This document shows positions 1 to 7,204 of a stretch of 64,000 bases of DNA, piece by piece; the stretch's first letter is position 1, and each line of letters begins with the position of its first letter. Origin of the DNA: Gallintestinimicrobium propionicum (GTDB lineage Bacteria > Bacillota > Clostridia > Lachnospirales > Lachnospiraceae); the NCBI RefSeq assembly GCF_025567525.1, contig NZ_JAOQJY010000018.1, positions 13,819 through 77,818 on the forward strand, read 5' to 3'. Made by a program: the position numbers and the translations under genes. The notes below the pieces were generated by a model, which saw only the letters and a program-made list of their open reading frames with translations, made no database searches and was not told the origin of the DNA.

Positions 1-1
1 A

Positions 2-1216
2 TCTTGTATTCATTGTAAAAACTGTTCTATCATGAGTGGTTTTGGAGGCGCAGGTGCATTTTCTGATGGTAAATATAATATCACCAATGATTTTGGCGGG
101 ACGCTATACGAGTATATTGGTAAAAAATCTGCATTGGAATTAATGGAATATGTAGACAAGATCAATCTTGCTTTTGGTGGAGAAGGAACAAAACTGTATT
201 CTACTGCAGGATCAAGTCTGAAGACACGCTGCATGCAAAATGGTTTACATTTATTGGATGCTTCTGTTCGCCATTTGGGAACAGATATTAACTATATTGT
301 GTTGGAACATTTATATGATCATCTGAAAGAAAAGATTGATTTTCATTTCAATTGTTTCATTGATAAAGTAGAAAAACTGGATAGCGGATATCGAATCTAT
401 CATGAAGATTCCTATTATGATGGTAGAGAATGCGTTATTTCCGCAGGGCGCAGTGGAAGTAAATGGATGGAAAATGTCTGTCAGGATTTGGGCATTAATA
501 CGAATTCGAATCGTGTGGATATCGGAGTTCGAGTGGAACTTCCGGCAGGAATCTTTGCACATCTGACGGATGAATTATATGAAAGCAAGATTGTGTACAG
601 AACCTCAAAGTATGAAGATTTGGTGCGTACCTTCTGTATGAATCCAAAAGGAGAAGTTGTAAACGAAAATACAAATGGCATTGTTACTGTTAACGGACAC
701 AGCTATGAGGATCCGGCAAAGCAGACAAATAATACAAACTTTGCGTTGCTTGTTGCAAAGCATTTTTCAGAGCCTTTCAAAGATTCTAATGGATATGGAG
801 AAAGTGTTGCTCGATTAAGCAATATGCTGGGTGGCGGCGTGATTGTCCAGCGTTTTGGGGATTTGATCAGAGGCCGTAGAAGTACAGAAGAAAGAATCAG
901 CGAATCCTTTACCGTTCCGACTTTAAACGCAGCGGCAGGTGATCTGAGTCTTGTCCTTCCGAAACGTTTATTAGACGGTATTATTGAAATGATCTATGCC
1001 CTGGACAAAATCGCACCGGGAACTGCAAGTGATGATACCTTACTGTATGGTGTAGAGGTGAAATTTTACAACATGGAAGTGGAGCTGGACCACAACCTGA
1101 TGACTCGCCATGAAGGACTTTATATTATTGGTGATGGCAGCGGTATTACTCATTCTCTGTCTCACGCTTCGGCAAGTGGAGTATATGTTGCGAGACAAAT
1201 TATTTCAAAAATGTAG
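2..1216 (+). CDS. FAD-dependent dehydrogenase (COG2509-like), 5' end outside window
   Basis: The reading frame is open from base 2, so the gene starts to the left of the window and about 404 C-terminal residues are seen. Close to the edge is a C-x2-C-x2-C cluster followed by GFGGAGAFSDGK, the signature of the large uncharacterised FAD-dependent dehydrogenase family. The C-terminus has the usual second FAD contact, IIGDGSGITHSLSHAS. Family members are soluble flavoproteins related to thioredoxin-reductase-like and HI0933-like oxidoreductases; the physiological substrate is not known. It is followed after 8 bases by a broken acetyltransferase gene. The visible part shows no frameshift and looks functional, unlike most of its neighbours. 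Confidence 0.85.
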   Translation, partial: SCIHCKNCSIMSGFGGAGAFSDGKYNITNDFGGTLYEYIGKKSALELMEYVDKINLAFGGEGTKLYSTAGSSLKTRCMQNGLHLLDASVRHLGTDINYIVLEHLYDHLKEKIDFHFNCFIDKVEKLDSGYRIYHEDSYYDGRECVISAGRSGSKWMENVCQDLGINTNSNRVDIGVRVELPAGIFAHLTDELYESKIVYRTSKYEDLVRTFCMNPKGEVVNENTNGIVTVNGHSYEDPAKQTNNTNFALLVAKHFSEPFKDSNGYGESVARLSNMLGGGVIVQRFGDLIRGRRSTEERISESFTVPTLNAAAGDLSLVLPKRLLDGIIEMIYALDKIAPGTASDDTLLYGVEVKFYNMEVELDHNLMTRHEGLYIIGDGSGITHSLSHASASGVYVARQIISKM

Positions 1217-1224
1217 AGGTGACT

Positions 1225-1407
1225 ATGACAGAAAGAGAAAAAATGCTGGCTGGAGAATTGTATGATTGCGGAGACGAGGAACTTTTAACACAGTGGCATA
1301 AAGCAAAAAATGTTGTGATTGGAGCAGGCAGTGTTGTAACAAAGGATATTCCTGACAATGTGATTGCAGTAGGTAATCCCTGTAGAGTGATCCGTGTAAA
1401 TCAATAA
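1225..1407 (+). pseudogene. maa: Maltose O-acetyltransferase with central deletion
   Basis: This 60-codon frame joins two pieces of one protein. Residues 1-28 match the N-terminal domain of maltose/galactoside O-acetyltransferases (MTEREKMLAGELYDCGDEEL). Residues 29-60 match the very end of the left-handed beta-helix (VIGAGSVVTKDIPDNVIAVG then NPCRVIR). Intact enzymes are about 185-200 residues, so roughly 125 codons including all hexapeptide coils and the active-site His have been lost in frame. An alternative GTG start lies 6 bases upstream. No acetyltransferase activity is expected. The join falls after the words KAKN and before VVIG, which suggests recombination at a short repeat. Confidence 0.8.
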
Positions 1408-1427
1408 GTGAATTTAAAAAAAGCTAG

Positions 1428-1715
1428 CCCAATGTCTATGCAGATCTCTGCTGGCTGCCCCTTATCAGCACATCGGCAGCGAAACGATTCCTGCGGGAAG
1501 CGCTGGAGATCGGTGGAAGCAATCGCATCCTCTGGGGCTGTGATACATGGACCTCTGAGGAAAGTTACGGTGCTGTTTTGGCATTCCGTCGGGTGGTGTC
1601 GGAAGTGCTCTCAGAGATGTGTCAGGAAGGCTACCTCAGCTGTGAAGAGGCCTGCTATACGGCTGGGCAGATCTGGCGCGGCAATGCGCTCAAGCTATTT
1701 GGCTTTGAAGACTGA
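1428..1715 (+). pseudogene. C-terminal remnant of an amidohydrolase-family protein
   Basis: The frame begins just after a stop codon and has no start. It reads PNVYADLCWLPLIS, then SNRILWGCDTWTSEESYGAV, and ends GNALKLFGFED. These are the last strands of the TIM barrel of the amidohydrolase 2 family: a PNVYxDLS-like strand, a LFGSD-like strand with the metal or catalytic Asp, and the final NALKLF helix. Only about 95 of the usual 280-400 residues remain. It sits directly after another truncated gene, which fits a region losing genes by deletion. A longer overlapping frame at 1408-1743 is a shadow with no family resemblance. Confidence 0.7.
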
Positions 1716-1791
1716 TGCAGGCAAGCGCAATCAGTTTGGCTGAATATCCTCATTTGTAAAATCAATATTGGTTCAGAGTTGGCGGAAGCTG

Positions 1792-1842
1792 AGAAAACCG
1801 ATGGTGTAGACTGATAACAGTCAAAGCCATCGGTTTTCTTTA
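1792..1842 (+). terminator. Rho-independent terminator after amidohydrolase remnant
   Basis: Arms GAAAACCGATGG and CCATCGGTTTTC enclose a second small hairpin (GACTG/CAGTC). A T-rich tail follows. Confidence 0.7.
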
Positions 1843-1932
1843 TCCAAATATCGTGGAGCAGATGCTGCTGTGAAAAAGAATACACAATGTTGTGGTAACA
1901 AAAATAGAAATCGGATTTTAGGGAAGTTATTT

Positions 1933-1961
1933 ATGACAATTTATTATAGGTAAGGTATAAT
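1933..1961 (+). promoter_or_regulatory. Sigma-A-type promoter for the helicase remnant
   Basis: ATGACA (-35 like) is separated by exactly 17 bases from a perfect TATAAT. The start codon at 2026 lies about 60 bases downstream. Confidence 0.55.
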
Positions 1962-2025
1962 AAAGAACAAGAGATTCTTTTTAATAGACATTTAGAAATT
2001 TGAAATAAGAGGAAGAATTAGATCG

Positions 2026-4358
2026 GTGAATGCGAATGTGATCAATGAATTGAAAAGCGGCCTGAGCGCCGCTTATATAAATGGTTCCTCTGCGGCAAAT
2101 CTGGCGTATAAGCCGGCATTTGTATCGAATAATCCGGAAGAGGGGAAGAAGGTTATTTCATCCGTGGAGGATGAGCTGTTGCGCTGCGAAGAATTTCAGA
2201 TCAGCGTTGCATTTATCACGATGGGCGGTGTGACACCACTTCTGCAGACGTTAAAAGAGCTTGAAGAAAAGGGCGTTCAAGGGCAGATCCTTACGACAAA
2301 TTACCTGAATTTCAGCGAACCGAGAGCACTTGAAAAACTCAATGGATTAAAGAATATTACATTGAAGATGTACGATGTGGAAGCAGCAGGAAATGGGTTT
2401 CATACGAAAGGATATATTTTCAAAAAAGAAGAAATTTACCGGATCATCATCGGAAGCTCCAATATGACAAGTGCGGCGTTGACGGTAAATAAAGAATGGA
2501 ATACAAAACTGATTTCTACAGAAAGCGGAGAGATTGCAGAAGAAATTGTAGACGAGTTTCAGAATCTTTGGAACAGTGAGTATGCTTTACCCTATGATGA
2601 TTTTTATGAAGTTTACAAAGAACGTTATAATATCGTAAAACACCAGAGAGAAATTGCCAAAAGCGAAGAAATCCTGTCGCTGGAGAAATATTCAATCAGC
2701 TGACCAGTGATGAGCGAGTAAGGCATATCATTGAGCAGTCAGAGTATTACGGATATAGCGGTGAGCGTGTAAAAGGACTTATTTTTTGCAGTCGTGTAAA
2801 AGAGTGCGAAGAATTGTCGAGAAAGTTTAATGCGCGCGGATATCGAACAGTTGCTCTTAGCGGTAAGGACAGTGAAGAAAAACGGCAGGAAGCATTTGAG
2901 AGACTTGCAATGGAGGAAACGGATGCAACGCAAGAGATGCAGCCTTTGGATTATATTTTTTCACGAGATATATTAAATGAAGGCGTGGATATCGTTGAGG
3001 TGAATCAGGTTATTATGCTTAGGCCGACCCAGTCTCCGATTGTATTCATTCAGCAGCTGGGGCGAGGACTTAGAAAGGCGCCTGGGAAAGAATACGTTGT
3101 TATTTTGGATTTTATCGGAAACTACAATAATAACTTTATGATTCCGGTAGCTTTATCAGGAGACCGTTCCTATAACGCGGATGTAATCCGCAAATATGTA
3201 ATCAGTGGGAATAGTACAATACCCGGTGCATCAACGGTTCATTTTGATGAGATTTCCAAGGATAAGATATTTAAGTCTATCGACAAGATAAAAGGGATGA
3301 AAACACTGATCAAAGAAAGCTATGTTTCTTTGAAGAATCGGTTAGGACGGGTTCCGCTTCTGTATGATTTCTATGAAAATCAGGAAATTGACCCACTGGT
3401 AATTATCAGAGAATATAAAACATATGATGCCTTTATGGTGGCGATGGAACAGGGTAAATACAAGAATGTGCTAAACGAACAGGAGAAATTAACGCTGGAG
3501 TATTTGTCCAAAACAGTTCTTTCTGGAGTGCGTCCTGATGAGCTTGTAATATTAAGTCAATTGCTCCATAGAGATCATATCGCGGTGGCAGATTTTATAA
3601 AAGAGTATCAAAATACCTATGGAATTGAAATCAGCACATCCCGGGTAAAGGAAGCAGTCCAGGTGCTGCAGGGACATTTTGTAAGTAAAGAAGCAGAATA
3701 TCAGAAATATTGTCAGATTGATATTCTGGAAAACGATCCGGCAGGAATGATCAAAAGACTGCAAAGCTATACGGAGAGACTTACACATATTCCGTTCTAT
3801 ACACAGGTAGAAGATATTATAAAAGTCGGCATTGCCAGATATAAGGAAAAATATTTACCGGGGATAAAATCGGAGGATCCATTTGTATTATACGAAAAGT
3901 ATTCCAGAAGAGATGTAAGCCTTCTTATGAATTGTGGTAAGGATTTATCTTCTATTATGTATGGTATGAAACGAATTGAAAATGATGTTTTTATTTTTAT
4001 TACCTATCACAAAGAAGAAAGTCAGGATGAAAAAAACTATGTCGATGGAAAACCGGATTATGCAGATGCCTTTGAAGATAATCTGATTTTTAAATGGGAT
4101 TCTCAGATTGGGAAAGGTCTGGACAGTTCCTATATGAAGGATGTACTTGGAGCAGATAGAAAGCATTTATTTGTAAAAAAATCAGATGCGGAGACCAGCT
4201 TCTACTATATGGGACAATTTGATGTATTAGAAGCCAGAAATGCCCAAAAGGAAGATAATCGTGGCCGCATGCAGCCAATTACGAAGGTCACTATGAAAAT
4301 GCATCATGCAGTGCGTGAGGATTTATTAAGATATTTACAGTCACATATTACGGCATAA
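2026..4358 (+). pseudogene. PLD-DUF3427 DEAD/DEAH helicase lacking its first RecA domain
   Basis: Two frames that belong to one protein are joined by a deletion near 2690-2705. The first (225 codons from a GTG at 2026) is the N-terminal phospholipase-D-like domain, with the HTKGYIF (HxK) motif and the IIGSSNMT strand. It ends at SLEKYSIS, the point where the family normally enters helicase motif Q. The second frame resumes at about 2690 with NQLTSDERVRHIIEQ, then helicase domain 2 (VKGLIFCSRVKECEEL, motif V ILNEGVDI, motif VI QQLGRGLR). It continues through the DUF3427 region to TAA at 4358. Walker A and DEAD/DEAH motifs are missing and the frame changes at the join, so the product cannot be a helicase. 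Family members are about 950 residues and often sit beside a Nudix gene, as here. Confidence 0.85.
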
Positions 4359-4378
4359 TGGTTGGAGGAATAAAAGAC

Positions 4379-4780
4379 ATGAAAACGATCAAAGTAGTTG
4401 CAGCGGTTATTTGCGACAACATAAAGGAGAAGAATAAAATATTTGCGACGGCACGAGGTTACGGGGAATTAAAAGGGGGCTGGGAATTTCCGGGCGGAAA
4501 AGTAGAACCGGGAGAAACACCGCAGCAGGCTCTTGTAAGAGAAATTATGGAAGAGCTGGATACAGAAATTAAGGTTGGTGAATGGATCGATACAATCGAA
4601 TTTGATTATCCGACCTTTCACCTTTCGATGGATTGTTTTTGGGCGGAGGTTACAAAAGGCCATCTTGAGTTAAAAGAGGCAGAGGCGGCAAAATGGCTCA
4701 CAAAGGATCAGTTAGACAGTGTTGCCTGGTTACCGGCAGATATTACATTGATAGATAAAATTCAAGGGTATATGAAATAA
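4379..4780 (+). CDS. Nudix hydrolase, MutT-like
   Basis: A protein of 133 residues with a complete Nudix box, G-x5-E-x7-REIMEE, at about residues 39-60 (GGKVEPGETPQQALVREIME). The usual Gly after EEL is Asp. WEFPGGKVEPGE and the size match 8-oxo-dGTP diphosphatase and (deoxy)nucleotide-pyrophosphohydrolase members, which clean the nucleotide pool by hydrolysing NTP derivatives to NMP and PPi. The start at 4379 is chosen because GGAGG lies 10 bases upstream; an ATG at 4358 overlaps the stop of the helicase remnant but lacks a site. The close link to a DUF3427 helicase is common, so it was probably co-transcribed with it. It appears intact although its partner is broken. Confidence 0.85.
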   Translation: MKTIKVVAAVICDNIKEKNKIFATARGYGELKGGWEFPGGKVEPGETPQQALVREIMEELDTEIKVGEWIDTIEFDYPTFHLSMDCFWAEVTKGHLELKEAEAAKWLTKDQLDSVAWLPADITLIDKIQGYMK

Positions 4781-4906
4781 GCCAGTGCAATTTGACTGGC
4801 GATAGATTCAAGGGGAAGAGAATTTTTCTAAAAAATCCAGTAATTACTGATTGATTGTGTATAGACAGTGTCATATAATAAATATACAAGAAAGAGAGGT
4901 GCTTTT

Positions 4907-5230
4907 ATGGAAAATATGGGAATTGTTCAAGCGAGAACACCAGAGAGCGTAAAAGAAAACGCGACAAACATTTTAGAAAAGCTTGGCCTTAATATGTCTA
5001 CGTATATCAATATGGCACTGAATCAGTTGATTATACAGGAAGGAATTCCTTTTGCTGTTAAGCTGGCAAAGTCATCCTATACGGATGAAGAGAAAATAAA
5101 GGAAGTAGCCGCAACCTTAAGGATGGAAGGTCTAAAGCTGAGTGACAGTGATCTTAGTATGCTGCAGAAGATTAAAAGTGGTAACATGAGCATTGATGAT
5201 GCGAGAACGAAAATATTAAGCGAGGTATAA
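4907..5230 (+). CDS. Antitoxin: RelB/DinJ-type N-terminus with VbhA-like Fic-inhibitor C-terminus
   Basis: A protein of 107 residues. Residues 1-55 look like RelB/DinJ ribbon-helix-helix antitoxins (VQARTPESVKENATNILEKL and the IPF segment). The C-terminal half is unlike RelB. It has T70-LRM-E74-G75, which fits the (S/T)xxxE(G/N) inhibitory motif that blocks the ATP site of Fic AMP-transferases, followed by a helix-turn-helix like that of VbhA (KIKSGNMSIDDARTKIL). This matches its neighbour, a Fic protein one base downstream. The start at 4907 follows GAGAGGT; an upstream in-frame codon at 4868 is less likely. It probably binds its own promoter and neutralises the toxin. Confidence 0.75.
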   Translation: MENMGIVQARTPESVKENATNILEKLGLNMSTYINMALNQLIIQEGIPFAVKLAKSSYTDEEKIKEVAATLRMEGLKLSDSDLSMLQKIKSGNMSIDDARTKILSEV

Positions 5231-5231
5231 T

Positions 5232-5807
5232 ATGCCGGATACAAAATATTGTTATCCTGATACAGATGTACTGATCAATAAGCTTGATATAAGGGATCTT
5301 GATAAGCTTCATATATTTGAACGGAAGTTGACAATGCTTAGATTGCTGGAACTGCTGGACAAACCAATAAATGGTAAATTTGATTTCAAGCATTTGCAGG
5401 CTATTCATGCTTATATTTTCCAGGATGTGTATGACTGGGCAGGAAAAGTAAGAACCGTAGACATTGCGAAAGGAAATATGTTTTGTAATGTCAGATTTAT
5501 TTCAAGTCAGGCTGATGTGATTTTTTCTGGACTTAAGGAAGAGCATTATTTAGCAGGACTGGATGAGGATATGTTTATTAAGCGGCTTGCGTATTATTTT
5601 TCTGAAATAAATGCGCTGCATCCGTTTAGAGAAGGAAACGGACGCAGTCAGCGAGAATTTATTCGTTCTCTGGCATTGAAAAACGGATATTTAATCTATT
5701 TTGACAGAGTATCGGAAGAAGAAATGTTATTAGCCAGCCAGAAGTCTTTTCTGTGTGACTATGAGGATATGGAAAAGATTATAGCAAAATGTATCAAGAA
5801 AAAGTAA
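5232..5807 (+). CDS. Fic/DOC family protein (probable AMP-transferase toxin)
   Basis: A protein of 191 residues with an intact Fic core, H130-PFREGNGRSQR-141, matching HPFx(D/E)GNGRxxR. The invariant His is the catalytic base and the GNGR loop binds ATP phosphates. The upstream segment VYDWAGKVRTVDIAKGN matches the Fic flap and N-terminal helices. Fic enzymes move AMP (or another phosphate-containing group) to a hydroxyl side chain of a target protein. No inhibitory (S/T)xxxE(G/N) helix is seen in the protein itself, so it belongs to the class regulated by a separate antitoxin, which lies one base upstream. GAGGT at the antitoxin end serves as its ribosome site. A terminator follows at 5829-5862. 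Confidence 0.88.
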   Translation: MPDTKYCYPDTDVLINKLDIRDLDKLHIFERKLTMLRLLELLDKPINGKFDFKHLQAIHAYIFQDVYDWAGKVRTVDIAKGNMFCNVRFISSQADVIFSGLKEEHYLAGLDEDMFIKRLAYYFSEINALHPFREGNGRSQREFIRSLALKNGYLIYFDRVSEEEMLLASQKSFLCDYEDMEKIIAKCIKKK

Positions 5808-5828
5808 ATATAGAACAGGGCATAAGGC

Positions 5829-5862
5829 CGACCGGTGAACTACTTACTGACCGGTCTTTTCT
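5829..5862 (+). terminator. Terminator of the Fic module
   Basis: GACCGGT pairs with ACCGGTC around a 14-base loop, followed by TTTTCTTA. Confidence 0.6.
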
Positions 5863-5933
5863 TATGCCAAAAACAACAAAATCCGACAAAAATGAACAGC
5901 CGGAAATCATGAAAGATCAGGAGAAATTTTATT

Positions 5934-6032
5934 ATGGCATTTTTTCAGAGCGCAGTAGGAACTTTACAGACATTTGTGATCGCACTGGGAGCAGGTATTG
6001 GAATCTGGAGTTTAATCAAGGAAAGGGAGTGA
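5934..6032 (+). pseudogene. Truncated Maff2-family conjugative-element protein
   Basis: A frame of 32 residues that starts after an AGGAGA site. Its sequence MAFFQSAVGTLQTFVIALG then AGIGIWSLI matches the N-terminal hydrophobic segment of Maff2-family proteins. These are small membrane proteins encoded in the conjugation region of Firmicute integrative and conjugative elements; intact ones are about 70 residues. Here the match stops after the first membrane helix and the frame ends at KERE. No other conjugation gene is present, so this is a left-over of an excised or decayed element. Confidence 0.6.
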
Positions 6033-6065
6033 ATATTACGGTGCGGCGGGAATACTCAATGAATT

Positions 6066-6115
6066 AAAAAAAGCCATGGCAGAGTCACGATGATGATTCT
6101 GCCATGGCTTTTTTT
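6066..6115 (+). terminator. Strong hairpin terminator
   Basis: AGCCATGGCAGA and TCTGCCATGGCT form a 12-bp perfect stem flanked by A and T runs, so it could work in both directions. A repeat element begins two bases after the T-tract. Confidence 0.8.
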
Positions 6116-6116
6116 C

Positions 6117-6245
6117 TTTCATAGGAAAATGCGTCCTATGAAAGAAAAACGCTCCGCAAGGATCGCACTGCGGCGGAATGGTAGAATGTCGCTTACGCGA
6201 CCCGCCGCAGGCGGAGAATCCTGCAGAGCAGGATTCTTTTTTAAG
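6117..6245 (+). repeat. Dispersed hairpin repeat, B part
   Basis: This copy starts with the perfect hairpin TTTCATAGGA / TCCTATGAAA (7-base loop). It continues with a GC-rich segment containing CGCTCCGC..GGATCGCACTG and ends in a small hairpin (GAATCCTGC/GCAGGATTC) with a T run. The same organisation is found at 11352-11501, and its first part at 19936-20007. Here the A palindrome is missing. Confidence 0.7.
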
Positions 6246-6267
6246 AAAATTGTTCAGAAAAGGGAGC

Positions 6268-7056
6268 TTAGTTTTTCTCGCGAAGGAACAGATACCAGTA
6301 CAGGAAGCCGACAACGATGACACCGCCGAAGATATTACCGATGGTGGCAGGGATCAGATTGTTGAGGATAAAGGTTCCGATATTTAAGCCCTCTGCAGCG
6401 ATGCCGTATGCAGATGCGGTCATCATACCTGCGGGAATGTAGAACATGTTTGCAACACAGTGCTCGAAGCCGCAGAGAACGAATGCGGAGATCGGAGGGT
6501 ATACGGCGAGAATTTTGCCGGAAACGTGGGTTGCGCTCATGCCCATCCAGACAGCTACGCAGACCATAACGTTACACAGGATACCGCGGAAAAAGACCTC
6601 TGAAAAGCTCAGGGAAACCTTTGTGACAGCGGTATTTACCATGTTTTGTGCGAGCAGTCCGTCATACAGCCCGGGAATATGTCCGTATACGAACAGAACG
6701 GACACAAACAGGGAACCGATCAGGTTGCCGAGATAAACAAACAGGTAGTTTTTCATAAGTGCCTTAAAGGTGATCTTATGGTCGAGCAGGGAAATGACCA
6801 TAAGGCAGTTACCGGTGAACAGCTCACTGCCGTTGCAGATAACCATCGCAAGTCCTGCCGGGAAAACGAGGGCGGATACGATCCGGGCTGCGGACGGATT
6901 GGTGATGTCTGCGGAAGCAACAGATGCTGCGGCACCTGCCAGTGCGATAAACATGCCGGCGAAGAAGCCAAGCAGCAGCATGTGCAGACCGGGAAGGTTG
7001 GCCTTGCGGACGCCGGCAATATCATAGTTTTTTGCAATTTGATCTGATGAAATCAT
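6268..7056 (-). CDS. Formate/nitrite transporter family protein
   Basis: A protein of 262 residues with six predicted membrane helices. FNT-family hallmarks include the N-terminal ANLPGLHMLLLGFFAGMFIA-like segment, NGSELFTGN between helices 2 and 3, NLIGS, and the GFEHCVANMFYIPAG signature. The family forms pentameric channels for formate, nitrite, hydrosulfide or lactate; in fermenting clostridia formate is the likeliest cargo. The start at 7056 is set by the family alignment and an AGGAGG 13 bases upstream; longer frames add unrelated residues. It appears to be a single-gene unit. The substrate cannot be told from sequence alone. Confidence 0.88.
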   Translation of the reverse strand: MISSDQIAKNYDIAGVRKANLPGLHMLLLGFFAGMFIALAGAAASVASADITNPSAARIVSALVFPAGLAMVICNGSELFTGNCLMVISLLDHKITFKALMKNYLFVYLGNLIGSLFVSVLFVYGHIPGLYDGLLAQNMVNTAVTKVSLSFSEVFFRGILCNVMVCVAVWMGMSATHVSGKILAVYPPISAFVLCGFEHCVANMFYIPAGMMTASAYGIAAEGLNIGTFILNNLIPATIGNIFGGVIVVGFLYWYLFLREKN

Positions 7057-7204
7057 GGGATTTGCAGTTCCTCCTTTTTGGAACCCACAGGTTCCTGTAT
7101 TTTCTGCGTTCATTAATGGTAATATTGTAACATGCGCCCCGAAAAGCCGCAAGGAGACAGACTTTCTTGTATGGTAAAAAAAACATTTCAGATTCCTTGC
7201 AGAA

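Larger units (their letters stand above)
1716..2025. other. Gene-free interval with terminator and promoter
   Basis: No coding frame with recognisable content is seen. The interval contains a hairpin terminator at about 1792-1842 and a good sigma-A-type promoter at 1933-1961, which faces the helicase remnant. Confidence 0.6.

Noticed and set aside
1408..1743. A 111-codon frame after the acetyltransferase remnant.
   Set aside because: Another frame of the same stretch reads as the end of an amidohydrolase; this one is out of frame.
5789..6067. A 92-codon frame after the Fic gene.
   Set aside because: It has no ribosome site and runs across the terminator; a different frame in its second half is the Maff2-like stub.
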